Below, one piece after another: positions 22,163-35,446 of a stretch of 64,000 nt of DNA. Position 1 is the first letter of the stretch. The number at the start of each line of letters is the position of its first letter. The notes under the pieces are model-generated. The model had not been told where the DNA came from. It worked only from the letters and a program-made list of their open reading frames with translations, and did not search any database. Position numbers and translations under genes: made by a program. The stretch comes from Coniferiporia sulphurascens (taxonomy: Eukaryota; Basidiomycota; Agaricomycetes; Hymenochaetales; Hymenochaetaceae). Location of the stretch: positions 496,001 to 560,000 of the forward strand of contig NBBA01000012.1 of NCBI GenBank assembly GCA_002794785.1. Direction: 5' to 3'.

Positions 22163-22702
22163 TGTTAAGCTCAATGGTTATGTGGTGATCAACGTCAGGG
22201 CTTCCTGATCGTCGAGAATGGTAGTATGGCAACAGGGCTTCCTAGATGTCGTGAGTCAAAGGTGATCGTCGATGGGGCTTCCTGATCAGCGATGTGGGCG
22301 CAGTAGGCTTCTTAGACAAGTCGGGTTACGATGAAGTGACTTAGTGGCACAGCAGCGCACAGTAGACTGGTGGTAGCAGATAATGGGCTTGTATGAACAA
22401 AGAGCACAAGCTTAGGGCTTGTGCTACTGAAGTTACATGCTTATATGCTACTCTATGTGTTTACTACTGTAGCTGCTTGTATGCAGTTGTTTACATGGCA
22501 TGGAAGGTCATGGAAACACAAGGAATGCGATCAGTAAGCAAAGCACGTCATGATGGTGCGATAAGGTGTCATCATGGTGTCTTATGGTGTAAGGTGAACT
22601 AAGGATGAGTAAGGGAGAGAAATGGGGGAGTTGCACTGACTGATGATGATGAAGAGGAAGTGAGTCAGTGCAATAAGGGGAAAGTAAAGGAAAATTGTAA
22701 CA
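22163..22702 (+). repeat. Solo LTR c (TGTTA family)
   Basis: 540 bp with a perfect 5 bp duplication ATTAC (22158-22162 and 22703-22707). Inserted just downstream of the outer G3 gene. Its 3' hairpin reads TGCACTGACT/AGTCAGTGCA, changed on both arms relative to the common form yet still perfectly paired. Confidence 0.88.
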
Positions 22703-22779
22703 ATTACATCAACAAGGATTAAAAATGGGATCAGGCTTGAGTAATTAATGAAAGGAATAGTCCATAGTAGTTGATTTAA

Positions 22780-25700
22780 TTAGTCCTCATAGGCAGACCT
22801 CTGCCCCTTCGCACAAACATCTAGTCCATCATTAAGACATGCATCATGCTTACCATGGCATTGGCCCAACCTGCAACCCACAGACACATCAGGATGAGAA
22901 ATTTGTATTGGACAGGAGGATGAACCCTGTAGGAACTCAGGCTGCAGGTTGTGATGAGCTGGGTGCTGCCGACCTAGGGATGTGTCACCAAGTTTACGCT
23001 TCTTGCAGGGGTGATCTTGAATTGAGGGGACACTCACGGTAGATGGCTGGTCAAACTCATGGGACGGAGGGCCATCGTTTTCATAGTAATGCATACGATT
23101 GTATGCATCATTTGGCCTACTGGCTTCTTTGTCAATTGCTGGTAAATTTTGGGGACCAGACCAACCAGAGACTCGGTCATGCTGAGAGGCGAGTGGGGTG
23201 AAGTAATCCACCCAAAGTGCAGGGGGGGGGCATGCTTGAGTCTGAGTCCAATCAAGCCAATTATGGCCTTCAGTGATGGTGGGGCTAGGGTATCGATAAC
23301 CCTGCATTTGACTGGTGTCCTGACGCCATTGAACATTCTGCTGTGGGATGGAAAAGTCGTTGTGCATGGCTCTCGAAGTCCAATCCTCGGCCCCAAAGGC
23401 ATTGTCCTGTGCATCTAGGTTTGAATAAGCTGACATGAAGTCCTCATGTGGTGCAATAGATTGATGACATGGTGCAATATGGTGAGGCACGCTGGACTGT
23501 TGATGTGCGGCTAGGGGGGGGGGCGGTGCGGCACTGTTGTCTCATGCTTTCGCAAAGTGCCAAGTTGATGGTGCAAGGCACCAGAGTGCTGACGCGAGGG
23601 AGTGGGGTATTGGAGTGGGGCTGCAGATTGTTGATGCAGGGCATCAGAGTGTTGGTGTAGTGCTGGGGGTTGTTGATGTGGGGCCACAGGGTATTGATGA
23701 GGAGCAGTAGGGCATTGGTGTGGTTCGAGAGGACCTTGACTTGGAAGGGACGAGTCTTGGTGACCATGTGGCCGAGGAGCCGCAAACAGGCGGTTCCAGG
23801 GTTCTCATGTCTCTTTGTTGTCACTTGTGTGGGCGGAAAAGTCGGTTTTGTGAGATGGACTACCTCGAACATCTTGAATGTCATTGCTATCATCAGTATA
23901 TGCATCTTGATTGAGTGCATGTCTAAATCTTGCTGACTCCTGCAGAGTGATCAAAAAATTTCTGGACCAAGTTACAATGAGTGGGTGACCCTTGATCGAG
24001 GCCAAATCGTTAGTATCGAAAACTGTGTATACACATTAGTTGCTATAAAGAGAGTCTTCAAGCAGGGCTATAGTTACGAACCATCTGTGCAATCTACAAT
24101 GCAAGGCACACATTTATCATTTGGATGCGGCTCTGAATCAACCCCGTTAATACAATGCTCATCAGCCAATAACAAAGCTTCAGTGTAAGGCGTGAAAATT
24201 GACTTCGTAAAACGCCTCGACCACTCGACATTTGCCTCGAAGGGGTAACCATCCGGCCAGATCAGATGCAGTTTCTTTTCCCACAAGAAGTCCAAAAAGT
24301 TACTCCATGGAATCCTAAACTCCTTGTAACCCTTCTTAACCAAGGGATCATCTCTACAAAGTAGTATTTCCACTGAAAACATGGCGTCAGGATGGGAAGA
24401 CGCAATGAGATTAATAGCAGGCATACCTAGCTGATATTTAATATAGCAGTGATGGAGGTGACAAGCATACTCCCTTGGGGATTTACCCAGTACATTGGCA
24501 GCCAAGGCCGGTCTTTGAAATCCCCTGTTCTTGTGGTGATTCGTCAAACCAGACTTCTTTTCTTCATGCTGCATTTCAGCATGTGATGTGATGAAGGCAT
24601 AATTTAATAAGTATTACAAAGCCATCAGAATGAGAAGAAATAGCTGTGAACCGAAGAAATGAAGAAAATGTCTGCAATATATCCCGAATTATTATGCCAT
24701 GTGCATCCATGGCATGCACAATTGCAGCAGAGGAGCTAAAGGTCCTGTTTACCAAGTGCACTTGGTCATGGACAACATTGCAGTTGATGATGCCCATGAC
24801 ATCGAGTCCGAGGCACTCCCCTTCAGCACACTAAGTGTATATCATGACCAGGTGATTGCAGAACATAATATATTGAAACAACATACTAGGGCATCGAGCT
24901 TTTCTTGATAGGCTCTGTACACATCAGGTAGATTTCGCACTTGCTCCAGGGCCAAATGGTTGGTGGTCATCAAGTAATCAAGCTGCACCTTGAATGTCTG
25001 ACGGCGAGCCTCAGCATCATCTTGCTTATCTCTTGGTATAGTGTCAAGAACACAATCATATTCACACCTTCTAGCCAGCTGAAACTCCTCTAACGTTTCT
25101 TATGAAAACATGAGTTGGAACTCAACAGGGACTAGGACGTCTGACACTCACTTATTTCAAGGAATGATTTACGGCCTATTGCCGCAAACCACGCACCAAA
25201 GGTGTTCCAGGAATTCAATTCCAAATGGGGAACCTTACACTTGTTCAAATTATCGAGACCAAGAAATACATGCAGTCGTTGAGGGTTGACACCGCTGTTA
25301 GTAGCCACCACATTTAGCCCATCATATAGATCATCCAGCGCCGCTTTCGCTTCCTTTTTGATAGCTTTTGACAACAGGCCACACTGCCTTTGCCGAGTGG
25401 GCTTGTCGGAGGGGGAAAGGACATCTTCCCCATCTGGCTTGTCTAAAGTAAAATCTCAATATACACATATAAGAAGGCAACAACTAAATGTAATCATTTA
25501 CCTGAAGAAGGCGACAACTGCACAGTCGCAATTGATGCTTTACTCTGCTGTAAAGGCAAATGAATTCCATCCTCTGGTTCAGCATCCTGCATCCAATACT
25601 CCTCATCCTCTTCATCTTCATCTGAAGTTGAAGGATCGATCAACTGGCCTCGAGCATGCTTGGCTTCCCAATTTGTTAGAAATTTTTGATGGCCCTCTTC

Positions 25701-27205
25701 AAAATCATCGTTGTCAGTGCTGTCTATGGCAGAGTCATTATCTTCGATATTGTCGGGTCCACTAGCAAAGCCGTGAAACTCTTCATACTCGATGTGATCG
25801 CTATTCATTGAATAACCATTGCTGGGATCATCATTGCGATAATTGCTGTTGCTGACATTGTCATTGTTGCTGGCATTGTCATTAATGTCGTTGTCATCGC
25901 CACCGTTAATGGTGTTGTCATCATCATCATCGTCATTGCCACCAAAACCACCGTTAACCTCACCACCTATCTCCTCCCCAGTACTAAGATGCTCATTAGT
26001 ATTGGGGTTAGCAGTGCCCCTGCCTCCTTCCCTATTGTTGTTGTCTTGACTGGTACTGCTTCCATGGACTTCGGCATGAACACTTTCGCTACCCTCAGAG
26101 TCTCCAGTACATGTAGAATCACGCAAAGCAGCGAAGTGCTCCACTAGGGCATGTTGCCTTGATAACTCAAGCAATGCCGACCTTTCGGCATGAATGTTCT
26201 TCGCTTTTGCAACTGGCTGCATGGCACTCCTAGGCCCTGGAGCCAAGAGGCAAATACCTTCATTTTCTGCCAACAAAGGGGGGATGCTTTTCTCTCTCAA
26301 CGACAAGGGGGGGGGTGTCTCCGTTTTTCGACAATGTTTGAGATAAGGAAGTATGAGTCTTAGTGCTTGTAGCGACTCGCATCAACTGATTTTTTAAATG
26401 TGGAGCACAGGTACCCGATTCTCATGTTGGGAGGATTAGAGACAATCCTTCAGATACGGCTAGTGGCGCATAGAGGGTAGGCGCCACTCCTCGCAAAACA
26501 AATGGAACATTTCCGACTAGGATGTTCGAAGAATGCAGCATGCGTATGATACCAGTCGTCAGGTCATCTTCAGAGTTCTCGGTTCTTCATCTGTAGGGTC
26601 CATACACCAGCCTCGGCCTCGGTAACCGTCTCTGAATCGACTATATGATACTAAGCAAGGCGGCAAGCAAACCAAATGAAATAAGATATTCACCTTGGAG
26701 TTAGATTGAGTGGCCGGCCCTACAACTGTAGAGATGGTTGTTTCCCAACCACCATTCTGTATGTTAAAGTAAGTATTTATCATTACGAGTTAATGAAAAA
26801 AAGCTGACAAGTTGATCCGGCCCTATGTCATTACACCTCCTTGGTATAATGTCACCAGGTTCAGCAGTCTGTGAATCACTTGAATAAACATTCTGAATAT
26901 GATGGAGGAAAAGGGACATGAACCAGCAATTGCATCTGGACCATATCTTCTGATCCTTGTCCTCCCCCTTCGTCGTTTGAGCATGCCCCATCCTTATTGT
27001 TATTGCAATCAAATCCATGAAGATTGTCCGGAGCTGCGGTGGGAACATCCACACTCCCAGTGGCTTCACACAAATCCTGACAGCGGCATGAGTGTATTTG
27101 ACAAAAGGACATATGCATACAAACCTTTGGGCTTGCTTGAGTACTCTGTCCCCTGGTATGGAGTTCTTGTCCATCAGAGACCGAAGATGGGTCCGCATCG
27201 TTCAC
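22780..27205 (-). pseudogene. G3 gene of the outer element (unknown family, acidic, multi-exon)
   Basis: Not a family I recognise. Reading leftward: an N-terminal exon (27205 to about 27130) ending ASPK at a GT donor; a short exon near 26640 (GYRGRGWCMDPTDEE) that resembles RPVYRRNVDPQDD in the inner copy; a 270-codon exon (26306-25494) that is Asp/Asn/Glu-rich (GGNDDDDDDN) and ends with DPSTSDEDEEDEEYWMQDAEPED; then conserved blocks LNSWNTFGAWFAA (about 25200), the segment EYDCVLDTIPRDKQDD...YQEKLDALV (25080-24900), GIINCNVVHDQ...IIIRDI (24800-24650), and WPDGYPFEANVEWSRRFTK (about 24250). The C-terminus is Gln/His/Pro-rich and carries the basic stretch CKKRKLG, possibly a nuclear signal. 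Exon joins are approximate. It points away from Comp/KDZ across a shared spacer. Nuclear DNA-binding or regulatory role is only inferred. Confidence 0.6.
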
Positions 27206-28682
27206 AGGTGGTACGTGTGTATCAACTAACCTGTCAGTACCATCTAAATTCTATAATTTGTGGGCGGTCAGGATGGTCCGTAACTTATTTGAGAATTAAC
27301 TCACTACACAGTTCCCTGCACTAGGCGGCACCGAGTCAGGTTGAATTGTTAGATTCTACTCGAGCACTGTCAACCACATCAACCGAATCAGGGTATATAT
27401 AATGTACCTTTCATCATCCTTTTCCTTTTTCCTTTCCCCTTGGTCAGCAGCGGGGACATTGGTATCTGAGGAGTATCTGAAGGCAAACAAGCTCATCAGA
27501 CCATTATAAAAACCTGAAGTCACTGTAGAATATACTGGTATTTTTGTGTTGGTAAATTGATGAAAAATCGTGATCACCAGATCGACGGATTGGCAAGATC
27601 GACATGGAGAGACCTGTAAACATAATAGATACCCAGGGAATGTGTCAGTGATGTAAAGACACAAATCTAATTAGCTGGAAGGTATTCAACATAGCATGTG
27701 CAACAATAGGTGCAAACACAGGATATGATAACTGTCAAATCATATTTGATCATACTACAAGAGAAATACCAGTAATGGACAAACAAGAAATTGTAATTGA
27801 ACACAAAGCCACAATGTTCTCTTACCAATTAAACAAGTGGGTAATCAATGCTTACATCAGAACTAGGATATGTAATCAGCCACATAACAATTTATGTTAT
27901 CAATGAATGGTGATAGCACAAACTGATTATGCCAAAAACGCCAACCAAATAGTTCACAATATCAATAAGCAATTACAAGAACAAATGTTTGCATACATGA
28001 ACAACTTTGTAGCCAAAGGAAATACAACAGTAGATTGAAGAGAAGAAGGAACACCTCAGATGATGAACATGGACAGAGAACTCCTAATGCACTGGATGAA
28101 TGAAGAACCATCATATTGAGTCATGACAGGTTACAATAGAATTGTAAACCTTATGAGTGCAGGGCCTGAAGAGCTCTTTATGCTAATAGATGATAGGACA
28201 CCAGAGCAAACCCCTTTCACCGATATCATTAATCTATAAGCAGAATGACTCAATCTTAGTCCACAGTAATAAGTAACAAGCCACAACAAGATAAAATTAA
28301 GAAGGCTAGCATAAGCGCTGAGCCACACAAGTATATCTAAGTGTTCAGCTAAGAATAGCCAATGGAAGCATGGTGATCAATTGAAGATGCAATTGATGGG
28401 AGCCAAGTATAGTGCATCGCACAGCAGAACCGATTAGGAAATAAGGAGAAGCATCATAGGTATAGTAGTATCTGAGAATGGTTACCTTAGGTATTATACT
28501 GTATGACTCAATGGAAACTCAGTGAAGGTTCTAGCATAAGATAAAGATAGCACAGTATGCTGTAGAACATACTGGAATATGTAACTGACTCATAGGAAGC
28601 TAAGAATAGTAAATAGCATGTACAGGATTGTACCAGAACATTCCTATGACTTATAAATCAAGAGTAGTATGTTGTAGTATCT
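27206..28682. other. Divergent intergenic spacer of the outer element, left part
   Basis: AT-rich, no convincing gene. Before the inner element inserted it was continuous with 48065-50292, forming the spacer between G3 (minus) and Comp (plus), where promoters for both directions should lie. I cannot place the promoters. Confidence 0.5.
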
Positions 28683-28689
28683 ACCAGAA
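28683..28689 (+). repeat. Inner KDZ element target duplication, left
   Basis: ACCAGAA, repeated exactly at 48058-48064. Confidence 0.85.
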
Positions 28690-28950
28690 CACTTCAGGCA
28701 ACCCTTTTATAGACCCCTATTAGGCTTATCTACTTCTGTTAGTGTTTAGCCTAGTGAGGCCTTCTTTTTCTGAGCACCACACAGGTGTGTGTGCGTACAT
28801 AAGGGGGTGTCTGTGCACACTGTGTGGGTTCTTTCTGACCTTTCCCAGATGGTTGTGTGTGCACATCAGCCGCTTGTGTGGACCCACTTGGATGTCCATT
28901 TTTCAAGCTGTCACAGGCTGTCAGGGGGACTTTTGTGTGTACACATCCTG
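28690..28950 (+). repeat. Inner element left terminal inverted repeat
   Basis: 261 bp starting CACTTCAGGCAACCC and ending GTACACATCCTG. It matches 47797-48057 in inverted orientation with roughly ten differences. It contains TGTG..CACA words and the block AAGCTGTCACAGGCTGTCAG shared in outline with the outer termini. Confidence 0.88.
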
Positions 28951-29058
28951 TAGTTCTCCCATTTTTTGTCCACTAAATGCTCCCACTAGTGAAGTGGCAA
29001 CTTACATCCTATGAGAGTGTGTGCTCAGGCTGCAAGCCTGCCAGACTAGTGTACTGCT

Positions 29059-29676
29059 TTAGGGCATCCCATGGGTGCACCCATTGCCTTACCTGCGCCC
29101 ATGCCAACACTCACCATGGGTAGACCTGTATCTGTGGGTGACATGTATGTCATCCCATGGGTACTGTAGGTTAATGTTAAGTGTAGGTAGGGTCTTTGAT
29201 AAGCACATTACCCACATGTAAGGTGGTGTGTCAGACCACAGGTGCACCCATCCCCTAATTTGAGTATTGTTCTCATATTTTAGTTACAAAAAAACTAGCA
29301 AATGGATGTAGTAATAAAAAGAATGAGACACTGTAATTGGCATAAACCAACCCATGTGCCCAACTCACTATTCAAAAATAATATCTCAAATCTTTACAAC
29401 CAATGCATTTACAGGGCCAAAGGTCATGCCAACATATACTCACTCACATACTTGCCATACAGAACTACTTGCATTTCCTCCATGTATCCCTATCTGGATT
29501 CTGCACTTTCCTTGTTATCCTAATATATCTGACAGTGACAAATGCACCTTTCTCCTTTGTCTTCTTTCTGTCATAAACTGAAACCACATGCCAACTTAGG
29601 GCATCCCATGGGTACACCTGTGGCATTACCTGTGCCCATGCCAACCCTTACCATGGGTAGTATCTGTGGGTGACAT
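29059..29676. repeat. 85 bp direct repeats around a decayed LTR-like segment
   Basis: 29059-29143 and 29597-29676 are direct repeats starting TTAGGGCATCCCATGGGT and ending TGGGTGACAT, rich in CCATGG. Between them, 29450-29596 resembles the 3' half of the gypsy LTR (ATCTGACAG..ACAAA..CACCTTTCTCCTTT...CTGTCATAAACTGAA). This may be a very old LTR relic; the direct repeats are too long for its target duplication. Confidence 0.4.
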
Positions 29677-30262
29677 ATTGTGTGGGCACACATCAAGAAC
29701 ACCATGTGTGCACAGTGAATTTATTGTGTGGGCACACATTGAATGCACTGTGTGTACACAGTGATTTTATTGTGTGTACACAGTCCTATTATTCCACACA
29801 CTGTGCCCACACAGTGACTTATTCTGTGTGGACACAGTCCTATTGCTCACACACTGTGTCCACACATTGTGTGTGCTGTGAACACACAGTGGATGTATGT
29901 GTACACACAAACCAAGTGATGTGTATACACACTGTTGTGCCAATGGTGTGGCGTGTGTACACAGTTGTATTGTTCCCACACATTGTGCTTGCTGTGAACA
30001 CACAAGTAAATCACAACAATGGTGTGTGTACACAACCCTATTACTCACACACAGTGTGTGCACACACGGTGCCACACAGGAGCATGGTGTGTATACACAG
30101 TAAGTACTGTACACATGCAGTGTGTGCTCACACTGTGACCACATGCTGTAAGCACACAGTCGCATACACAAAACTAGAATGCAGTGCATACACATGGGAA
30201 AGATATACAATATGTGTGTACACACAGCTAAGAGATTTTCCACTGTGCACACACACAGCAGG
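29676..30262. repeat. Subterminal palindrome array, inner element, transposase side
   Basis: Repeated words of the form TGTGTNNACACA/CACTGTGT spaced by 15-40 bases (TGTGTGGGCACACA, TGTGTGTACACAGT, TGTGTGGACACAGT and others) immediately beyond the 3' end of the KDZ gene. An equivalent array lies at 61110-61490 in the outer copy. Confidence 0.7.
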
Positions 30263-30420
30263 TAGGGCATCAATCTGGACAAAATCCATGGTCTAGAGGA
30301 GAATTCAGCACATGTTGGGTGAGTTTTGATGCAGACCTTCACAGAGTGCACTGAGATGATCGAACTACTAAAGGGATGACTTGGAGCAAGAAAACAGGGG
30401 AGGAATGGTATATTATAAAA

Positions 30421-33400
30421 CTAGATAAGCCGCATCTTTTTCTGAGGTGAAGATAATACAAAAGGGAGAAGCAACTCCGACTCGGACTCCAAACGATCAT
30501 TATGTACACTCATATTAGTTAAATCAAATTCAAGGGCATGTATTTCCTCCATAGCCTCCATCATCTGCAAGTCTTTGCTATCGACATCGCACCTGTTAGT
30601 AGAAAATTGATCATTAGATAACTCATCAAAATTGTTGGAATGTATACTACCATTATCAGCATTTATATTGCGAAACATCTGGGATTCATTGTCAGAAGAT
30701 ATTGAGGATTCAAATGAGAGGCTTTCGCCTTTCCCAACCATTTCGCTTTGAAGGAGCTGGAAGGATTCAATGTCGTACATTGTCGGGCCCCAAGGGGCCA
30801 CTGTAGGCAGAACATCAAGGGGAAGTGTTTCAAGGCGGCAGCACCACTCCCTGAGGATATGAAGAAAGTGCTGTTGGCGACAATAAATAGCATAATGGAT
30901 GGTGGCATCTGTTGCTAAAAACAAAACAAAAGATTAGTGAGACCACATTTAATGACCATCAATAAAAAGTTAAAATGCACAGAGGGACTTGGTGACTGCC
31001 AATTGGGCCCATTTGCGAGTGAACCACTCTTGCATGGCAGCCCTCTCCATTTTGATACATTTGATTTCCTCCTGACACCACAGATCAAGAAAAGCAGAAA
31101 TCCCCTTTCACACGTTCTCATCACCAAGCCATCAAGGGATGTCACCATCCATGTCATCATACAAACCCAAATCGCTCCAGACAATGTTGTCTATGTCCAT
31201 GTTGAAAAGGCCTTTTATTTCAATGGGATCAGGACACACAGCACCCATGGGTGCCTTGCATTCCCTTACCAACTTTTGCATACTTGCACAAAGTTTATTG
31301 TACTTAGTGGCAAGCTGAACTATGCTTGGGTCATGCCGCTTCATCTGAGAGTCGATAAGGTCCATTTTTTTCTTATCTGTGTGATAATTAGAATATTCCA
31401 GGGCACTGTGGCTGCTGACATGCTTACCATTCACCTGTGATTGAGAGGCATGGGATTGGTATGGATGTTCAATATTCTGAAATTCAAACTTTTGCGATTG
31501 AAGTTTGGTGTGCAGCTGCTGCTTGAGAGCTCGAGCATTCACTCGCTGATTGACAAACAAGCTGTTTTTCAGATTCGTCAGACACTTGTGATCACCGACC
31601 CCTAAAGCGCGAGCTCTTAGGCTCACATAAGTAGCACTACTGAGAAAAATGGAGAATATGCGAACCTCTTATTGATTTCAACAGAAAGTTTTGACTTGGA
31701 GGAAATAGCTTGCATAAGTTGTGCATCAATGATGGTAAAATCACCAGCATTTGGATCCACAATTTGTGTATTTAGGAGTTTTATTCAGTGATCCAGGTCC
31801 TCCAAGCACACTTGAAGTCCGGCAATGCCTTCAACAGCATTACATGCAGCTGACTTGCTTTGACCTAGATGAGTTGCGCAGTAAGACAGGATGGTCAGTG
31901 GTACAAGATACATTGCACGTATGCAGTAAAGGTTTTGTCTGAGCCTCAAGCTGCTTTCTCCATTCCGCTTCAAGGTCCTCTTTGGGAATGTTACAGTTGC
32001 ATAAAGCCCTTTGAGCATCATTCATATGCTTGTAAGTGCACAATGTTCATCTAGCTATCCAGTCACCCAACTTTAATATGTTATTGCGGGTTAGATGTTG
32101 GACCTGCATATCGAGTGTATAAAGACGAAGGTGATACTAATACTGAAATAAGGAATAGATTAGCATATGTAAGTTATTGGCATCATATTAAACAGCTTAC
32201 CCCTGTGATGCACATTGAGGGAATGAGATGTTTTATGGAGCTCCAAAAATGTTCACAGCCTTCCCCATCAGTGAGACCAAAGCCTTCACACTTCTGGGGG
32301 TGATAGACAATCTGACACGCCCATTGGTGACAAAAAGCGTGGAAAACGGAGACAGCGAAAACAATCCGCAATGCCACATCACTAAGGAATCCCCATTTTA
32401 CAATGCTGTGATGCAGCTGGCAGCCAATATCATACAGAACACCAACAGTAGCATGTGCTGGAAGGTGTTGGAAGAGCTTCGTAAGCAGTGCAAGAGCATA
32501 GTGCTGCTTTTTGCTGGCAGAAGACATATTTGTGAGCCAAAGAACTTGATCATGGCAGCAGAGTAAAGCCATGAGGCCTGTGTCAGAGAAAAAACGAGTG
32601 CTAGCCTTTTGTCTCTTGTCATCAGCTGCCTTGAAAGATTCTCCACAGCCATTTAGGACCTTTTCCGACACACGCATACCTTCCAAGACAAAATCTCCGT
32701 CATCATCACTGTCGTTATCAGCAAGACGCTTGCGGGAGTTAGGTTGTAAGCATGGGCGAGGTTTTCGCACATTTTCAACCATTGTCTCCATTTCATTGAC
32801 CTCAAATTCCAGCACAAAAACGGTTGAGGGATGCCGATGCGGAGGATCATAATTTCCCTGCCCACGCTTTTGTTGAAAACATGTGTCAAGGCATACCATT
32901 ATATTGGCACTGTGAAGTGTGATGTCAGCAGAATATACATGCTTGGGACATATTAGACTTACGGGGCAGAAGACTCAGTCCTGAGAAGTTGTCCACCAAA
33001 GCAGCATGGACAACGCTCTTGGAGATAGAGAGAGGTGTAACCATCTCCTTCCTCAAGTTCATTTTCTATTATCAGAATAAGTAGGTAGCTGGCCACATGA
33101 AAAGTGGGAGTCACAAACCTTCATTTTCCATAAAATAGTTCTTGACTTGTCCATTTGGTATGAAATGACCATTGCCATCTGCAAGAATGATAAATTTCAC
33201 CACAGAAAAGGACCGAGTATAGGACTTACCATCGGATGCATGTATGCCACCTTGATTGTCTGGGGGTTACACCATTATTTGATGTATATGTATGTGAACA
33301 AGACTTTCTCACCATTTAATTGCATCTGAGCTTGTTTGTGTTCTACCAAAGTTGAAAGTCGTCACTTGCATGGTGAGCTAGGACTAGAATCCATGCTCAT

Positions 33401-34934
33401 GCATCCTGAAGATGGAAATATTCCCCCAATATTTCCATTGTTTAGATGGTCGTCAACAAGTTCACATGGACTCAAAACGACTCGGTTAATGTATTCCCTT
33501 GTCGCATCACACAGCGCGCTGAACCACTGTAGGGCGTTAGAAAATCTGCGCCTCAGACTGTCCTAATTTTGAAATGTCAGTAGGGTCTTGGGAGAGAAAG
33601 GAATGAATAAGCTACCTCGCCATCAAAGGCGAAACCTCTAGTATAGAGGAATGCCTGCAGGGCCGAGCACATGGCGGACCTATTTGGTGGGATTCATAAG
33701 AAGAGCTCAGAGACAAACTCGAGCAAGTTTAAATCAATGGCCAGAGTAGGAAGGCATGGCGCAGATGCAAATGGCCCAAGTTTAAGGAGTTGAAGAGGGG
33801 CTGGGCGACAAGGACATATATTAATCCTTTCTACAGATGTATCTGTTGCATATTTGTTTCAGTCACAGAGTGAAAATTAGTAGAGGAATGTCGGCACGGC
33901 TCACAGGTAAAATACATGCATAGAACCTTTAAATGGGTTTGCACTCCTCCACAAGTACATGTGCAAGATGGCAGCGGCTCTACAGGGAACCTGAGGGACT
34001 CCGAGTGATGAAGGACTTTGAGATATGGCTTTATCAACAAAGGAATAATGTCCTCCTTCCAATGCTCCCATTGTCTAGTTCTCTTTTGCTTGGCTTTAGA
34101 TAGGGCAGGATCCACAGTGTGCCACCGAGAGGTTCTGAAGGATGGACCATAGAAGACAGTAGGGGAATTGTTACAATTTTCCTTTATCTCTCTCTTACTG
34201 TGCTGACTCACTTCACCTTCATCATCATCAGTCAGCACAACTCCCCCATTTCTCTGCCTTACTCATCCTTATTCGCCTTACACCATAAGACGCCATGATG
34301 ACGCCTTATTGCACCATCATGACATGCTTTGCTTACTGATCACCATACTTGTATTACCAAGGCGTTCCTTGAGTTTCCATGACCTTCCATAGTCTGGTAA
34401 AACACACCTAACCAAGTCGCTACAGTAGCAAACACATAGAATAGCATATAAGCATGTAACTTCAGTAGCACAAGCCCTAAGCTTGTGCTCTTTGTTCATA
34501 CAAGCCCATTATCTGCTACCACCAGTCTACTGTATGCTGCTTGGCCATTAGTCGCTTCGTCGTAACCTGACCCATCACCAGGAAGCCACCCGCGTCCACA
34601 TCGCCGATCAAGAAGCCCCATCGATGATCATCCTCGACTTACGACATCTAGGAAGCCCCGTTGCCGTACCATCAGTTCTGACGATCAGGAAGCCCCGACG
34701 TTGATCACCGCGTAACCGTTGAGCTTAACAGGAATCATCAAGATTGCAAGGGTTATCAACAGTATTGTCTCGATTGTATGTCATTTCAAGCTGTGTCTTT
34801 GATGATGGAGTGTGAGGGGATGGATCTGTTTGTTGAAAGTGAAGGCCCTGGGGCTGTGTAAGAGGCTTGTTGAAGGGAACAAAATGTAGAGGTAGACCAC
34901 CCGGCTTCATTGGGGACAAGCTTGACTGGCCCAC
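30421..34934 (-). pseudogene. KDZ transposase of the inner element
   Basis: The enzyme that should cut and join the element ends. Exons read leftward: N-terminus 34934-34731, solo LTR d, then RQWEHWKEDIIPLLIKPYL and a cysteine cluster CTCTCGGVQTHLKVLCMYFTC (34130-33900); segments at about 33780-33390 (PCLPTLAIDLNLLEF; SNALQWFSALCDA); CPCCFGG near 33010; the catalytic exon 32899-32183 with the acidic residues of the RNase H-like fold in VCLDTCFQQKR, YDIGCQL and GEGCEHFWSSIKHLIP; a helical region (31626-31132); and a C-terminus ending at 30421. Intron joins are approximate. At least two TGA stops (near 33695 and 32045) and the LTR disable it. The family assignment (KDZ with CxC-type cluster) rests on these motifs. 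Confidence 0.82.
34169..34730 (-). repeat. Solo LTR d (TGTTA family)
   Basis: 562 bp, perfect 5 bp duplication GGAAT (34164-34168 and 34731-34735), inserted in the 5' part of the inner KDZ gene. Its hairpin arms in LTR sense are TGTGCTGACT/AGTCAGCACA, a second paired double change. Confidence 0.9.
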
Positions 34935-35446
34935 ACCTGAAGATGAGAAGCAAGTGATTGCTTCTCATCTTTTATATGCCATTATCTGCATACTGCAAGT
35001 TTAGTTCTGCAGGACACTGTAATGAAGGGGATAGAAAGGTAGATGATCCTCTGCAGACCACAGTAATACACATATGGGGTTGCAAATACTGACAGGTAAG
35101 CATGGTCCACTCCACCTCGACTTTTCGGACTGGCCCAGATCCTGATTCTCTGGCGACAGCAGCCCAGTACCAAATTTTTCTCGCCTCCAAGCTGTTGACA
35201 AGTAAAGCAAACATCAGCGAGTATCGGAAGATTCAGTACACCATGCCGCACGCACCATTTGGATATTGGGGTCTGATTGTCCGGTGGTGGGAGGAACCTA
35301 AAATTCAGATGGACGTTTTAAGTTAGCATCCAGTGAACCCCAATGGCTATTCAGGCTGTCCCGGGTAGAATAAAATGTCATCACCAAAGGCAAAAAACTT
35401 GTATTAATTAGAATAGAGGTTAGGGTAACAAAAATATTCACATCTA
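34935..35446 (-). other. Junction between Comp and KDZ, inner element
   Basis: About 0.5 kb between the Comp stop at 35447 and the first readable KDZ exon. It contains open stretches on the minus strand (an 80-codon frame at 35214-34972) that may be a first KDZ exon, but I see no clear match to the outer copy at 52499-52792, so I leave it unassigned. Confidence 0.4.

Noticed and set aside
29670..30351. Long open frames on both strands (208 and 194 codons) rich in Cys, Val, His and Thr
   Set aside because: They are translations of the TGTG/CACA palindrome array, open on both strands, with no family features.
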